A stretch of DNA of 64,000 nucleotides from Cryptosporangium minutisporangium. Its GTDB lineage: Bacteria; Actinomycetota; Actinomycetes; Mycobacteriales; Cryptosporangiaceae. Below the pieces are notes generated by a model. The model was not told where the DNA came from. It did no database searches and saw only the letters and a program-made list of their open reading frames with translations. Below are positions 8,351-19,897 of this stretch, piece by piece (within the stretch, counting starts at the first letter, position 1; every line of letters begins with the position of its first letter). Position numbers and translations under genes: made by a program. Location: NCBI RefSeq assembly GCF_039536245.1, contig NZ_BAAAYN010000036.1:1-64000 (forward strand), in the 5' to 3' direction.

Positions 8351-11008
8351 ATGACCGCGCCGAACCGGGCTGTGACGAGCGATGACGACTCGTCACAGTC
8401 CTCCAGCTCGGCAGTAGGCCGGGTGCGCGTCCCCTCGGCGCGCCCGGCTGCCGATACCGACGGATCGACGGACCGTCCCGACGAGCGGGCCGACGACGGC
8501 GGTGCCCGGCAGCCCGAGGCTGCCGGTCGAGCTTCGGTGAGCGGAACCGCGTCGGTGAGCGGCTCCGCCTCGGTAAGTGGTTCGGCGTCCGTGAGTGGCT
8601 CTGCTTCGGTGAGCGGCTCGGCGTCCGTGGGTGGTCCGTCCGGCCGGGCGAGCGTTCCGGTGCCCGCGCCGGATGCGTACGACGGTCGGGGCCGCGCGTC
8701 GGTCCCGGTGCCGCCGCCGGTCGACGACCGCGGACCGCAGGGACGCGCGATGGTTCCGCCGCCGGCGGAGCCGCAGGACCGTCAGCCGTCCGGGCGTGCC
8801 CGGATCCCGGTTGCCCGACCCGAGCCCGACGCCGACCAGGGCTACTTAGCTGGCGGCGGTCACGAGAACGCCGGCCACGCGGCTCCCGGTTACGACCGGG
8901 CGCCCGGTTACGACCAGCCGGCCGCCTACGGCGCGGCCCGGCCTCCGCAGCCCCCGCCGCCTCCGCAGCCCGAGCAGCCCGCGTACCGGCATGAGCCGGA
9001 CGCCCGCGGCGGCCACGGCTACGAGGACAGCGGCGAGTACATCCGCCCGATCTTCATCGACGCTCCGCCGATGCCGGCGCCGAGCCACGAAGAGACCACG
9101 CTCCTCGACATCGTCCAGGAGCCGTTCGGCCCGGCCCCGCGCATGGTCGCGATCGGCCGCGCGACGGTTCCGGTCTTCTCCCGCCCGGACGCGCGCGAGG
9201 AGATCCCCGAGACCGGCCTGGACGCCGCGTTCGAACTGGACAAGACCGGCCAGTTCGGCATCGAGCGCCTCCACGGCCCCCGCGAGACCTACGACTACGA
9301 GGGCTACAGCACGCTGGCCGGCCCGCTGCAGGCCGCGCCGCAGGGCGAGTACAAGGTCCAGCTCCGCCGGCTGTTCCGCCGGCGGCCGTTCCGGACCGCG
9401 ATCGTCACGCTGCTGGCGCTCACCGTCGAGGTGACCTTCTTCGCGTGGCTGCTGATCGCCGGCGAGATCCCGACCGTCAAGGGTCACCAGGGGCTCTACG
9501 CCGCCACGATCGTCGTCGTCGCGGCGACGGCGCTGGTGGAGTTCTTCCGCCTGATCAACGTCCTGACGCTCTGCATGATGACGCTGGGGGTCCGGGATCC
9601 GATCCCGGTCGTTCCGCAGCGCGGTATGCGGGTCGCGTTCCTGACCACGATCGTGCCCGGCCGCGAGCCGGTCGACGTGGTGCGGCGCACGCTGATGGCG
9701 GCGAAGCGCATCCGTCACGACGGTCCGTTCGACGTCTGGTTGCTCGACGAGGGTGACGACGACGAGGTCAAGCGGATGTGCGCCGAGCTCGGCGTCCGCC
9801 ACTTCACCCGACGTCACGTGCCGCAGTGGAACACCAAGCACGGCCCGCACAAGGCACGAACCAAGCACGGCAACTACAACGCGTGGATCATCAGCCACGC
9901 GCGTGAGTACGACGTGTTCGTCTCGGTCGACCCCGACCACGCGCCGCTGCCGAACTACTGCGAGCGGATGCTCGGCTACTTCCGCGACCCGAACGTCGGC
10001 TTCGTGATCGGCCCGCAGGTCTACGGCAACTACGACAACTTCGTCACGCGATGGGCCGAGTCGCAGCAGTACCTGTTCCACTCGGTGCTGCAGCGGGCCG
10101 GCAACCGGCTCGGCGTCCCCATGCTGGTCGGGACCAACAACGCGGTCCGGATCGACGCCCTGCTGTCGATCCGTGGCCTGCAGGACTCGATCACCGAGGA
10201 CATGGCGACGAGCATCGTCGCCCACACCACGAAGAACCCGGCGACCGGCAAGAAGTGGCGCTCGGTCTACACGCCGGACGTCCTCGCTGTCGGCGAGGGC
10301 CCGGCCTCCTGGACCGACTTCTTCACGCAGCAGCACCGCTGGTCGCGCGGTACCGACGAGGTGCTCATCCGGTCGTTCTGGCGTCGCGGCTGGAGCCTCG
10401 GCCCGCGCCGGATGCTGCACTACATGCTCTTGATGTCCTTCTACCCCCTGACCGCGGTCGCCTGGCTGCTCGGTGCGGCCACCTGCGCGCTGTCGATCCT
10501 CCTGGGGACGAAGGGCGTGCAGGTTCCGCTCCAGGTCTGGCTGATGCTCTATGTGGACGCCGCCGTGCTCCAAGTCGGCCTGTACCTGTGGAACCGCAGG
10601 CACAACGTCAGCCCACACGAGAGCGCAGGCTCCTCCGGCGCGGTCGGTATGCTGATGTCGACGATGTCCGCACCGATCTACGTCTCGTCGTTCGTCGGTG
10701 CTCTGCTCGGCCGGAAGAGCGGCTTCGTCGTGACGCCGAAGGGCGACTCGGCCAGCCCCGACCGACTCCGGACGTTCAGCCTGCACATCGCCTGGGCCGT
10801 GTTCTTCGCGGGTCTGGTGATCGCAGCCGTCCCGCTCGGGCACGCCTTCGGCCCGCTCTGGGTCTGGCCGGTGCTGAACTGCTTCGTCTGTCTGCTGCCC
10901 GTGATCATCTGGCGCTACGAGGTCCCGCTACGCCGTCGTCAGGCGCGTAAGGCCGCTGCCGCCTATCCGCAGTCCGCACGCAACACTCACCTGGAGACCG
11001 CAGCATGA
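8351..11008 (+). CDS. cslA: CslA-type cellulose-synthase-like glycosyltransferase
   Basis: An 885-residue membrane glycosyltransferase of family GT2, matching the CslA proteins that make a beta-glucan at hyphal tips in Streptomyces. The first 300 residues are disordered, Pro-rich and include about five SGSASV repeats (from 8529). Two membrane spans follow (about 345-415), then the GT2 domain with DEG 466-468, DPD 527-529, TED 615-617 and QQHRW 660-664, so the full cellulose-synthase catalytic set is present. C-terminal membrane spans follow. I see no PilZ domain, so direct c-di-GMP control is not apparent. It overlaps glxA by four bases. Confidence 0.92.
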   Translation: MTAPNRAVTSDDDSSQSSSSAVGRVRVPSARPAADTDGSTDRPDERADDGGARQPEAAGRASVSGTASVSGSASVSGSASVSGSASVSGSASVGGPSGRASVPVPAPDAYDGRGRASVPVPPPVDDRGPQGRAMVPPPAEPQDRQPSGRARIPVARPEPDADQGYLAGGGHENAGHAAPGYDRAPGYDQPAAYGAARPPQPPPPPQPEQPAYRHEPDARGGHGYEDSGEYIRPIFIDAPPMPAPSHEETTLLDIVQEPFGPAPRMVAIGRATVPVFSRPDAREEIPETGLDAAFELDKTGQFGIERLHGPRETYDYEGYSTLAGPLQAAPQGEYKVQLRRLFRRRPFRTAIVTLLALTVEVTFFAWLLIAGEIPTVKGHQGLYAATIVVVAATALVEFFRLINVLTLCMMTLGVRDPIPVVPQRGMRVAFLTTIVPGREPVDVVRRTLMAAKRIRHDGPFDVWLLDEGDDDEVKRMCAELGVRHFTRRHVPQWNTKHGPHKARTKHGNYNAWIISHAREYDVFVSVDPDHAPLPNYCERMLGYFRDPNVGFVIGPQVYGNYDNFVTRWAESQQYLFHSVLQRAGNRLGVPMLVGTNNAVRIDALLSIRGLQDSITEDMATSIVAHTTKNPATGKKWRSVYTPDVLAVGEGPASWTDFFTQQHRWSRGTDEVLIRSFWRRGWSLGPRRMLHYMLLMSFYPLTAVAWLLGAATCALSILLGTKGVQVPLQVWLMLYVDAAVLQVGLYLWNRRHNVSPHESAGSSGAVGMLMSTMSAPIYVSSFVGALLGRKSGFVVTPKGDSASPDRLRTFSLHIAWAVFFAGLVIAAVPLGHAFGPLWVWPVLNCFVCLLPVIIWRYEVPLRRRQARKAAAAYPQSARNTHLETAA

Positions 11009-12948
11009 GTCCCCGGAAGAAGCCGTCGATCGGCCGCCGGTTCGTCACCCTGGTGACGACCCTCGGTGTGATCGCGATCCTCGCAATCGTCAACCGGCCG
11101 ATGGTCGCCTTCGGCCAGGAGCAGTACCACCAGTTCCAGATCAACCGGGCTTCGTACAAGTCCGAGTACGGCCACTGGGACATGCTCCCGGTTCCGGCCG
11201 ATTACAAGGTAAACGCGATCCACGCGGCGCTGCTCCCGACCGGCAAGGTCCTGATCATCGCGGGCTCCGGGAACAAGGAGAAGGAGTTCAAGGCCGGCAA
11301 GTTCAAGACCCTGATCTGGGACCCGGCCACGAACCACTTCAAGCTGATCATGACGCCGACCGACATCTTCTGCGCCGGTCACAGCTTCCTGACCAACGGC
11401 AACCTGCTGGTCGCCGGCGGTACCAAGAAGTACGAGGTGCTCGAGGACAAGATCAAGAAGGCCGCCGGCGTCCTGAAGATCAAGCAGGAGTCGCCGGAAG
11501 GCGATATCACCGAGTTCGACAAGGGCACGATCGTCACCTCGGCGACCGGGGTGAAGTTCAAGCTCACGTCGGATGCCAAGGTGCCCGCGGCGACGAAGAA
11601 GACCGACCCCCTCACGGGCAAGGTCGCCATCACGCCGGGTGAGACCGAGGTCTGGATCGAGGCGGTCGAGCCCGGCAAGGACTCGATCATCCCCAAGTCG
11701 ATGAACTTCACCCTGCCCGGCCTGACCGGCGACGACGTGAAGAACGTGTACGGCGTCACCGAGAAGGTGACGATGGAGAAGCAGGAGTACACCGGCGCCG
11801 AGTACTCGTACGAGTTCAACCCGTTCACCGAGAAGTACGAGCGGGTCGGCAACCTCAACGAGCCGCGGTGGTACCCGACACTGATCCCGACCGCGGACAA
11901 CAAGGTGCTCGCGCTCTCGGGTTTGGACCAGTTCGGCCGGATCGACACCGGCAAGACCGAGGTCTACAACGAGGAAACCCGGAAGTGGGAGTTCCAGCCC
12001 AAGCTGAACCGCTACTTCCCGACCTACCCCTCGGTGTTCCTGATGGAGAACGAGAAGCTGTTCTACTCGGGCTCCAACGCCGGCTACGGCTCGGCGACCG
12101 AGGGCCGGACGCCGGGCATCTGGGACCTCAAGACCAACAAGTTCCAGGAAGTCACCGGGCTGCGTCAGCCTGAGCTGAACGAGACCAGCTCCTCGGTGCT
12201 GCTCGCGCCGGCGCAGGAGCAGAAGGTCATGTTCCTCGGTGGCGGTGGCGTCGGCGAGAGCGAGATCTCGACCGCGCGGACCGACATCATCGACCTGGAC
12301 GAGTCGGCGACCCCGACCTGGAAGCCCGGGCCGGACCTGCCGAACCCGGCTCGCTACCTGAGCACGGTGCTGCTGCCGGACGACACGCTGTTCACGTCGC
12401 ACGGTTCGAGCGGCTACCGGGGCAAGGGCAACAGCGACCTGCTGACCGCGCAGATCTACCACCCGGACACGAACAAGTTCGCCACGGCCGCCGACCCGAC
12501 CGTGGGCCGGAACTACCACGCCGAGGCGCTGCTGCTCCCGGACGGCCGGGTCATCACGCTCGGCAGCGACCCGCTGTACGACAAGACCGACAAGAACCCC
12601 GGTACGTTCGAGCAGCGCATCGAGATCTACTCGCCGCCGTACCTCTACCACGGCAAGCGGCCAACGATCAGCGACGGCCCGAAGTCGGTGCAGCGGGGCG
12701 GTAGCTACAAGTTCACGACGCCGGACGCCGCGGAGATCAAGAACGCCCGGCTGATGCGGCCCAGCACGGTCACGCACAGCACGGACGTCGAGCAGCGCTC
12801 GATCGCCCTGGACGTGACCCAGGCCCCCGACGGGGTCGGCGTGACGATCCCGAAGGCGCGCGGTCTCGTGCCGTCGGGCTGGTACATGCTGTTCGTCACG
12901 AACGCTGACGGAACGCCGTCGGTAGCGAAGTGGGTGCAGGTGCAGTGA
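11005..12948 (+). CDS. glxA: GlxA-like copper radical (galactose oxidase-like) protein
   Basis: A 647-residue protein with one N-terminal membrane anchor (about 12-30) and a beta-propeller of the galactose oxidase/kelch type. Copper-site residues align with fungal galactose oxidase: the thioether cysteine Cys123 in FCAGH, axial Tyr504 and His505 in RNYHAE, and His591 in VTHSTD. A Trp289 in RWYPT could be the stacking residue known in GlxA. I cannot fix which tyrosine is cross-linked to Cys123. In Streptomyces GlxA works with CslA to make the tip glycan. Start overlaps cslA (ATGA). Confidence 0.92.
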   Translation: MSPRKKPSIGRRFVTLVTTLGVIAILAIVNRPMVAFGQEQYHQFQINRASYKSEYGHWDMLPVPADYKVNAIHAALLPTGKVLIIAGSGNKEKEFKAGKFKTLIWDPATNHFKLIMTPTDIFCAGHSFLTNGNLLVAGGTKKYEVLEDKIKKAAGVLKIKQESPEGDITEFDKGTIVTSATGVKFKLTSDAKVPAATKKTDPLTGKVAITPGETEVWIEAVEPGKDSIIPKSMNFTLPGLTGDDVKNVYGVTEKVTMEKQEYTGAEYSYEFNPFTEKYERVGNLNEPRWYPTLIPTADNKVLALSGLDQFGRIDTGKTEVYNEETRKWEFQPKLNRYFPTYPSVFLMENEKLFYSGSNAGYGSATEGRTPGIWDLKTNKFQEVTGLRQPELNETSSSVLLAPAQEQKVMFLGGGGVGESEISTARTDIIDLDESATPTWKPGPDLPNPARYLSTVLLPDDTLFTSHGSSGYRGKGNSDLLTAQIYHPDTNKFATAADPTVGRNYHAEALLLPDGRVITLGSDPLYDKTDKNPGTFEQRIEIYSPPYLYHGKRPTISDGPKSVQRGGSYKFTTPDAAEIKNARLMRPSTVTHSTDVEQRSIALDVTQAPDGVGVTIPKARGLVPSGWYMLFVTNADGTPSVAKWVQVQ

Positions 12949-13016
12949 ACCCTTTCGACCGGCGCTAGCTGAGGGCGCCTGACCTCGGCGAACGCCGGAG
13001 GTTGAAAACGGTTCAC
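12945..13016 (+). repeat. Dispersed palindromic repeat family B, copy 1
   Basis: A palindrome beginning GTGAACC and ending GGTTCAC, with inner arms TTTCGACCGGCG and CGCCGGAGGTTGAAA. The glxA stop TGA (12946-12948) is inside its left end. A second copy sits at 31635-31702. Confidence 0.7.
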
Positions 13017-13036
13017 TTAGCCGCACGTCACGAAGA

Positions 13037-13074
13037 GGGCGGGCCACCCGGAGGGGGTGGCCCGCCCCCTTTTG
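13037..13074 (+). terminator. Strong intrinsic terminator after glxA
   Basis: GGGCGGGCCACCC (13037-13049) pairs perfectly with 13055-13067 around a 5-base loop, followed by CCTTTTGTG. This is the clearest rho-independent terminator in the window and closes the cslA-glxA operon. Confidence 0.9.
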
Positions 13075-13076
13075 TG

Positions 13077-13192
13077 GGCGGCCCGCCCAGGACGACGCTG
13101 ACAGGCGAGCGCGCCTCCCTTGAGACACCAAAGCCAAGGTCGCGGCGTCGGCGCGCTCGACTGCCAGCGCCGCCCTGGACGGGCTCCAGGTC
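13077..13192 (+). repeat. Dispersed palindromic repeat family A, copy 2
   Basis: Same orientation as copy 1: GGCGGCCCGCCC at the left, CCTTGAGACAC in the loop, GGGCTCCAGGTC at the right end. Arms CCCGCCCAGG and CCTGGACGGG show paired changes relative to copy 1. It lies between the convergent glxA and GH6 genes. Confidence 0.85.
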
Positions 13193-13308
13193 AGAACGGT
13201 GCGTGGCTAGCGCTGGGGGAGCGATGCACGTTTCGAACCCCTATAGCGGATGCAGATGTGCAACGCCCCGCGCGGATGGAGGGGCCCAACTGCTCCGTCC
13301 GGGAAAGC

Positions 13309-13344
13309 AGCGAGCCCCTGGCCTCGATCGGCCAGGGGCTCGCT
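13309..13344 (-). terminator. Hairpin terminator of the GH6 gene
   Basis: Perfect 15-base-pair stem (13309-13323 with 13330-13344) and 6-base loop, 15 bases past the GH6 stop codon. Symmetric, so it may act in both directions. Confidence 0.75.
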
Positions 13345-13358
13345 AAGTGCCCTGAGAG

Positions 13359-14468
13359 CTACGTGGATGCCTTCGCCAGCGACAGCGCGTACTCGGGCCA
13401 CCACTGGCCGGCCGCCGGCTCTCCGTCGCGGCAGGCGCCGTCCGAGTCGCCGGGCTGCTTGACCCAGAGGAACGCGTCGACCTTCGGGATGCCGGTGTCG
13501 CTGGTCGGCGGCGTGCCCAGCGCCCGCCCCGGCGGGTTGCACCACTTCTGGTCGTCGGTCGTCTCGGTGTACGGGCCGTTGCCGTTCCGGCTGGTGTCGA
13601 TCACGAAGTGCTCGCCCTCGAGCGCGTCGGACAGCTGGTTCCCGTAGTCGACGCTCGCGTCCGTCGTCTCGAAGTTCGAGACGTTCAGCGCAAAACCGTC
13701 TGCCTGGTTCACTCCGACCTGCTTGAGCGCGGCCACCATCCGGTCCAGGTCCTTGATCCAGGACGCGTTTCCGGCATCGACGTACACCCGGACCTCGGGG
13801 TTCTTCTTGAGCGTCGTGAGCGCGTACGTGAGCAGCCCGAGCCGCTCCTTGATCTGCCCCTCGTCGGTGATGCATCCGTCGAGCGTGTGCGCGATCGCGT
13901 CCGGCTCCAGCACGATGACCGCGTCGTGCCCGGTGAGCCCGGTGGAGATCTCGTCGATGTAGGTCTTGTAGGACGCGGCGTCGGCCGCACCGCCGGAGGA
14001 GTACTGCCCGCAGTCGCGGTCCGGCACGAAGTACACCGTCATCACCGCGGTCTGGCCGGCCTTGTCCGCCTCCGCGGCCAGTGCGGTGACCCGTTCGGTC
14101 GTTTGGCCGTCGTCGGACGCCAGCCACTCGGCGATCGGCCGGGACGCGATCTTGTTGAGCTGCTCGGCGTCCGCGGTGTTGCCGGCGTTCTTCAGCTGGC
14201 GGTAGTTCTGCGCGGCCGGGTTCTGCGGATTGACGTAGAACGTCTTCCCGGAGAGCGGATTGTCGGGGTCGATGCTCACGCTGGGCTTCGGCTTCGCCGT
14301 GTTGTTGCCATCGGATTCGCCACCGGAGGTGAGCGCGATCGTCAAACCACAGGCCACCAGAGCCACGACGACGGCGAGGCCGACGATCATCGGGGTGCTG
14401 ACCCGTTGGGGACGCCGATGTCGAGGTGCCACCTTCTCTGCCACTTCGAGGTTCCCGCCCTGTTCCAT
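13359..14468 (-). CDS. Membrane-anchored GH6 endoglucanase (CslZ-like)
   Basis: A 369-residue protein with an N-terminal cytoplasmic stub, one membrane span (about 27-48) and an extracytoplasmic glycoside hydrolase family 6 domain. GH6 signatures are YFVPDRDCGQYSSGG near 146, the acid catalyst Asp190 in VLEPDAIA, VYVDAGNASW, DTSRNG, and VKQPGDSDG near the C-terminus. GH6 enzymes cut beta-1,4-glucans. In Streptomyces a GH6 gene (cslZ) adjoins cslA-glxA, so this one probably trims or releases the CslA glucan. Here it is convergent rather than co-directional, and no lytic polysaccharide monooxygenase gene is nearby. A GGAGG lies only a few bases before the ATG, so a GTG eight codons in is an alternative start. 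Confidence 0.9.
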   Translation of the reverse strand: MEQGGNLEVAEKVAPRHRRPQRVSTPMIVGLAVVVALVACGLTIALTSGGESDGNNTAKPKPSVSIDPDNPLSGKTFYVNPQNPAAQNYRQLKNAGNTADAEQLNKIASRPIAEWLASDDGQTTERVTALAAEADKAGQTAVMTVYFVPDRDCGQYSSGGAADAASYKTYIDEISTGLTGHDAVIVLEPDAIAHTLDGCITDEGQIKERLGLLTYALTTLKKNPEVRVYVDAGNASWIKDLDRMVAALKQVGVNQADGFALNVSNFETTDASVDYGNQLSDALEGEHFVIDTSRNGNGPYTETTDDQKWCNPPGRALGTPPTSDTGIPKVDAFLWVKQPGDSDGACRDGEPAAGQWWPEYALSLAKAST

Positions 14469-14684
14469 ATCCTCCGCCTGAACCTACACGGCCGGTGCCA
14501 GTCGCCCTGTGCGCCGGTTGTACGGCCCGAACCCGTGGTCGATCCGGCTATCGGCATCGTGCGCTACGCCCGGTCACCGGTCAGTCGGATTCCGGTCGCG
14601 CGCCCGGCGACGTCCGCCACATCGACAACGGCTACCCGTTCCTGCACGTCCCGGAAGCACACAAAAGTTCAGATGTGTTGCCGA

Positions 14685-17416
<2,732 letters not shown>

Positions 17417-17448
17417 GGGACACCGCTCGCGCGGGATGGGGGCGGGGT

Positions 17449-18609
17449 ATGGCCGATCGGTTCGTCGCCTTCCCCTGGGTGCCGCCGTGGATCGTCGGGC
17501 CGGTCCGCCGTGCCCGCAGCCGCTCCCGCGTCTTCGACACGATGATCCGGGCCGCGGTCCGGTTCGACGAGGTCAACGCGGCCCGCCTGGCGGCGGCGAT
17601 CTCCTACTACGCGTTCCTCGCGGTGTTCCCGCTCGGCCTGCTCTCGTTCTCGGTGCTGGGGCACCTGCTCTCCGACGACGCCGTGCTGACGATGCGCGTC
17701 GAGTCGTTCTTGCGGCAGAACATCCCCGGCCTACCGGTGACCGCGATCGCCGACGCCCGCAACACCGCCGGAGTGATCGGCGTGGTGGGTTTCCTCTACG
17801 CCGGCCTGCGCTGGGTGGACGCCGTGCGGAGCTCGGTGCGCGCGATCTGGCGGCGTAACGAGATGCCTAACAACATCGTCTACCGGACGCTGATCGACCT
17901 GGTCGGGCTGCTCCTGCTCGGCGCCGCGTTGCTGCTCTCGGTCGGGTTGACGATCGTGCTCTCCAGCGGGGCCAACTGGCTGCTCGGCGCGGCCGGGCAG
18001 GAGGGCGAGGTTCTCGGTGACACGACGCTGAGCGTGCTCGCGTTCGTCGCCGGGATGGTCGTGAACGTCGTCGCGTTCGTCGGCTTCCTGGCCGGGCTGC
18101 CCCGGCTGCGGATGTCGGCCCGCCGAGTGTTGGGCCCGGCATTGCTGGGCGCGGCCGGGCTGGAGGTGCTCAAGACCGTTGGGCGCCTCTACATCGACAT
18201 GACCGAGTCCAACCCGGCCTACACGGTCGTGGCCGGCACCGTCGGTCTGCTCGTCTTCCTGTACCTCTTCGACCAGCTGCTGCTCTACTGCGCGGCGTTG
18301 ACCGCGACGGCCCAGCGCGGCGGCGCGGTGATCGACCGCGGTGCCGGTGGTGTCCCGTGTCCGCCCGACTGCCCGCCTGAGGGAGCAGAAGTCAGCGCGG
18401 ACCGTCCGGCTGGCGTGGACGGTTCGGGCGCGAACTCGACCCGCCGTACCGATGTGGTGGACGACCGGCCGGCCGCGGACGAGGACCGGACGGACCCCGA
18501 TCCGGCTCGCGCCGTGGTGGCCGCGGAGGGGTCCCGGGACCGACCGGATGCGGCAGTCGCGCCGACCGACGTCGGCGCGCGGACCGGGCCCGCACCTGCC
18601 GAGCCCTGA
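17449..18609 (+). CDS. YihY/virulence factor BrkB family membrane protein
   Basis: A 386-residue inner-membrane protein with about six spans (residues 45-285) and the family pattern AISYYAFLAVFPL. Function is unknown; the old ribonuclease BN naming is wrong for this family. After residue 290 it has a hydrophilic Asp/Ala/Pro tail of about 90 residues, most of whose coding DNA lies antisense to the end of the next gene. ATG 17449 follows GGCGGGG and lies 32 bases after the previous stop. Confidence 0.88.
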   Translation: MADRFVAFPWVPPWIVGPVRRARSRSRVFDTMIRAAVRFDEVNAARLAAAISYYAFLAVFPLGLLSFSVLGHLLSDDAVLTMRVESFLRQNIPGLPVTAIADARNTAGVIGVVGFLYAGLRWVDAVRSSVRAIWRRNEMPNNIVYRTLIDLVGLLLLGAALLLSVGLTIVLSSGANWLLGAAGQEGEVLGDTTLSVLAFVAGMVVNVVAFVGFLAGLPRLRMSARRVLGPALLGAAGLEVLKTVGRLYIDMTESNPAYTVVAGTVGLLVFLYLFDQLLLYCAALTATAQRGGAVIDRGAGGVPCPPDCPPEGAEVSADRPAGVDGSGANSTRRTDVVDDRPAADEDRTDPDPARAVVAAEGSRDRPDAAVAPTDVGARTGPAPAEP

Positions 18610-19825
18610 GCAGCCCGACGCCCACCACCAGCAGGCTCACCCCGACGACGCCGGCCCCGACGAAGTAGGCAGACGGGCCCTCCTCGGTACCGGCCGGAGG
18701 GACGGCGTCCGCGCGGGCGGCGTCGGGGTTGCGGGTGCGTTCGGCGGCCGGCGCGTCGTTGGCGCCGTTGACCAGCCGCCCCACCGGCTCGGCCGCGGCC
18801 GGGAGCGCGAACCCCCAGTCGAGCAGACCCGCGGCCTGTTTCCACAGCGGCTCCGGCCGGTGCTCCCCGTCGAGCATCGTGACGACCAGCCGCCGCCCGT
18901 TCCGGGTGGCCGCACCGACGAAGGTGTGCCGGGCCTGGTCGGTGAAGCCGGTCTTCCCGCCGATCGCCCCCGGGTAGTTGTAGAGCAGCTTGTTGTCGTT
19001 CTGGATCTGGAACCCGGCGTACTTCCGCGGCGGCTGGACGTTCGGCTGCTGCGGGGGGATCTGCGCGGACTTCGTCGCGGTGTACTTGCGGAAGTCGGCG
19101 CGGGCGAAGTCGGCCCGCGCGATCAGCGCCAGGTCGTAGGCGCTGGTCCACTGGCCGGGGCCGTCGAGCCCGGACGGCGTCACCGCATGGGTGTCGTTCG
19201 CGCCGAGCTTCGCCGCGGTCGCGTTCATCGCCGCGAGCCCGCCCTTGACGCCGGAGTCGCCGCCGATCAACCGGGCCAGCACGTTCGCCGCGTCGTTGCC
19301 GGAGACCAGCATGAGCCCGAGCAGGACCGTCTCGAGCCGGTACCGGCCGCCCTCCACCAGGCCGACCGCGGAGCTGCCCGACTCGAACGCGAGGTCGCCC
19401 GCGGTGACCGTGACGACCTGGTCGGGTTTCACCCGCGGCAGCGCGGTGAGGGCGGTGAGCAGCTTCAGCGTGCTCGCCGGAGCGTGCAGCGCGTGCGGGG
19501 CGCACGCAGCCAGCACCTCGCCGCTGTCCAGGTCGGCGAGTACCCAGGCATGGGCGTTGAGGCTCTTCGGCAGCGCTGCGGGCGAGTTCCCCGGCAGCAC
19601 CAGCCCGTCGCTGCCCATCCGCTCTCCGCCCACCGGGTCCTCGGTGTCCTCGGTGGTGGGCGGCGTCGGCCGCGGGGGTGCAGTCACCGGCGGCGACGCC
19701 TTGGCGATCGGGCACCGTGGGTCGTCGGCGGCCGTGGCGGTGCCGGCCGCGGGGCCGGTCACCGTCAGGCCGCTGACGGCGCACACCAGGGTGAGCACTG
19801 CTGCAGCGAGTCGAACCGGTCTCAC
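18392..19825 (-). CDS. D-alanyl-D-alanine carboxypeptidase (PBP5-type)
   Basis: A 477-residue class S11 peptidase that removes the terminal D-Ala of peptidoglycan stem peptides outside the membrane. It has a signal peptide (1-33), then SxxK as STLK 118-121, SxN as SGN 175-177 and KTG 291-293. A C-terminal membrane span (near 385-405) is followed by an Arg/Pro-rich cytoplasmic tail. That tail is encoded opposite the YihY tail over 218 bases. GTG start at 19825. The neighbouring YihY and SCO4848-type genes reproduce the Streptomyces order. Confidence 0.93.
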   Translation of the reverse strand: MRPVRLAAAVLTLVCAVSGLTVTGPAAGTATAADDPRCPIAKASPPVTAPPRPTPPTTEDTEDPVGGERMGSDGLVLPGNSPAALPKSLNAHAWVLADLDSGEVLAACAPHALHAPASTLKLLTALTALPRVKPDQVVTVTAGDLAFESGSSAVGLVEGGRYRLETVLLGLMLVSGNDAANVLARLIGGDSGVKGGLAAMNATAAKLGANDTHAVTPSGLDGPGQWTSAYDLALIARADFARADFRKYTATKSAQIPPQQPNVQPPRKYAGFQIQNDNKLLYNYPGAIGGKTGFTDQARHTFVGAATRNGRRLVVTMLDGEHRPEPLWKQAAGLLDWGFALPAAAEPVGRLVNGANDAPAAERTRNPDAARADAVPPAGTEEGPSAYFVGAGVVGVSLLVVGVGLLRARQVRARSARRRRSARLPHPVGPGTPPRPPRREPDRGPSGPRPRPAGRPPHRYGGSSSRPNRPRQPDGPR

Positions 19826-19897
19826 TGGGCGAACGCTACCCGGATCCGGGCGCGTCGCCGGGTAGTTGTGCGCGCGTCGTGGATGAGCGAGCGCCGC

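Noticed and set aside
8010-8354. A 114-codon frame ending in an ATGA overlap with cslA
   Set aside because: It has a TTG start, no clear ribosome site, no recognisable family, and runs through two perfect hairpins; I treat the region as a leader. It is not fully excluded.
13225-13245. tRNA T-arm-like GGTTCGAAAC on the minus strand
   Set aside because: The flanking bases do not form a T-stem, acceptor stem or anticodon arm.
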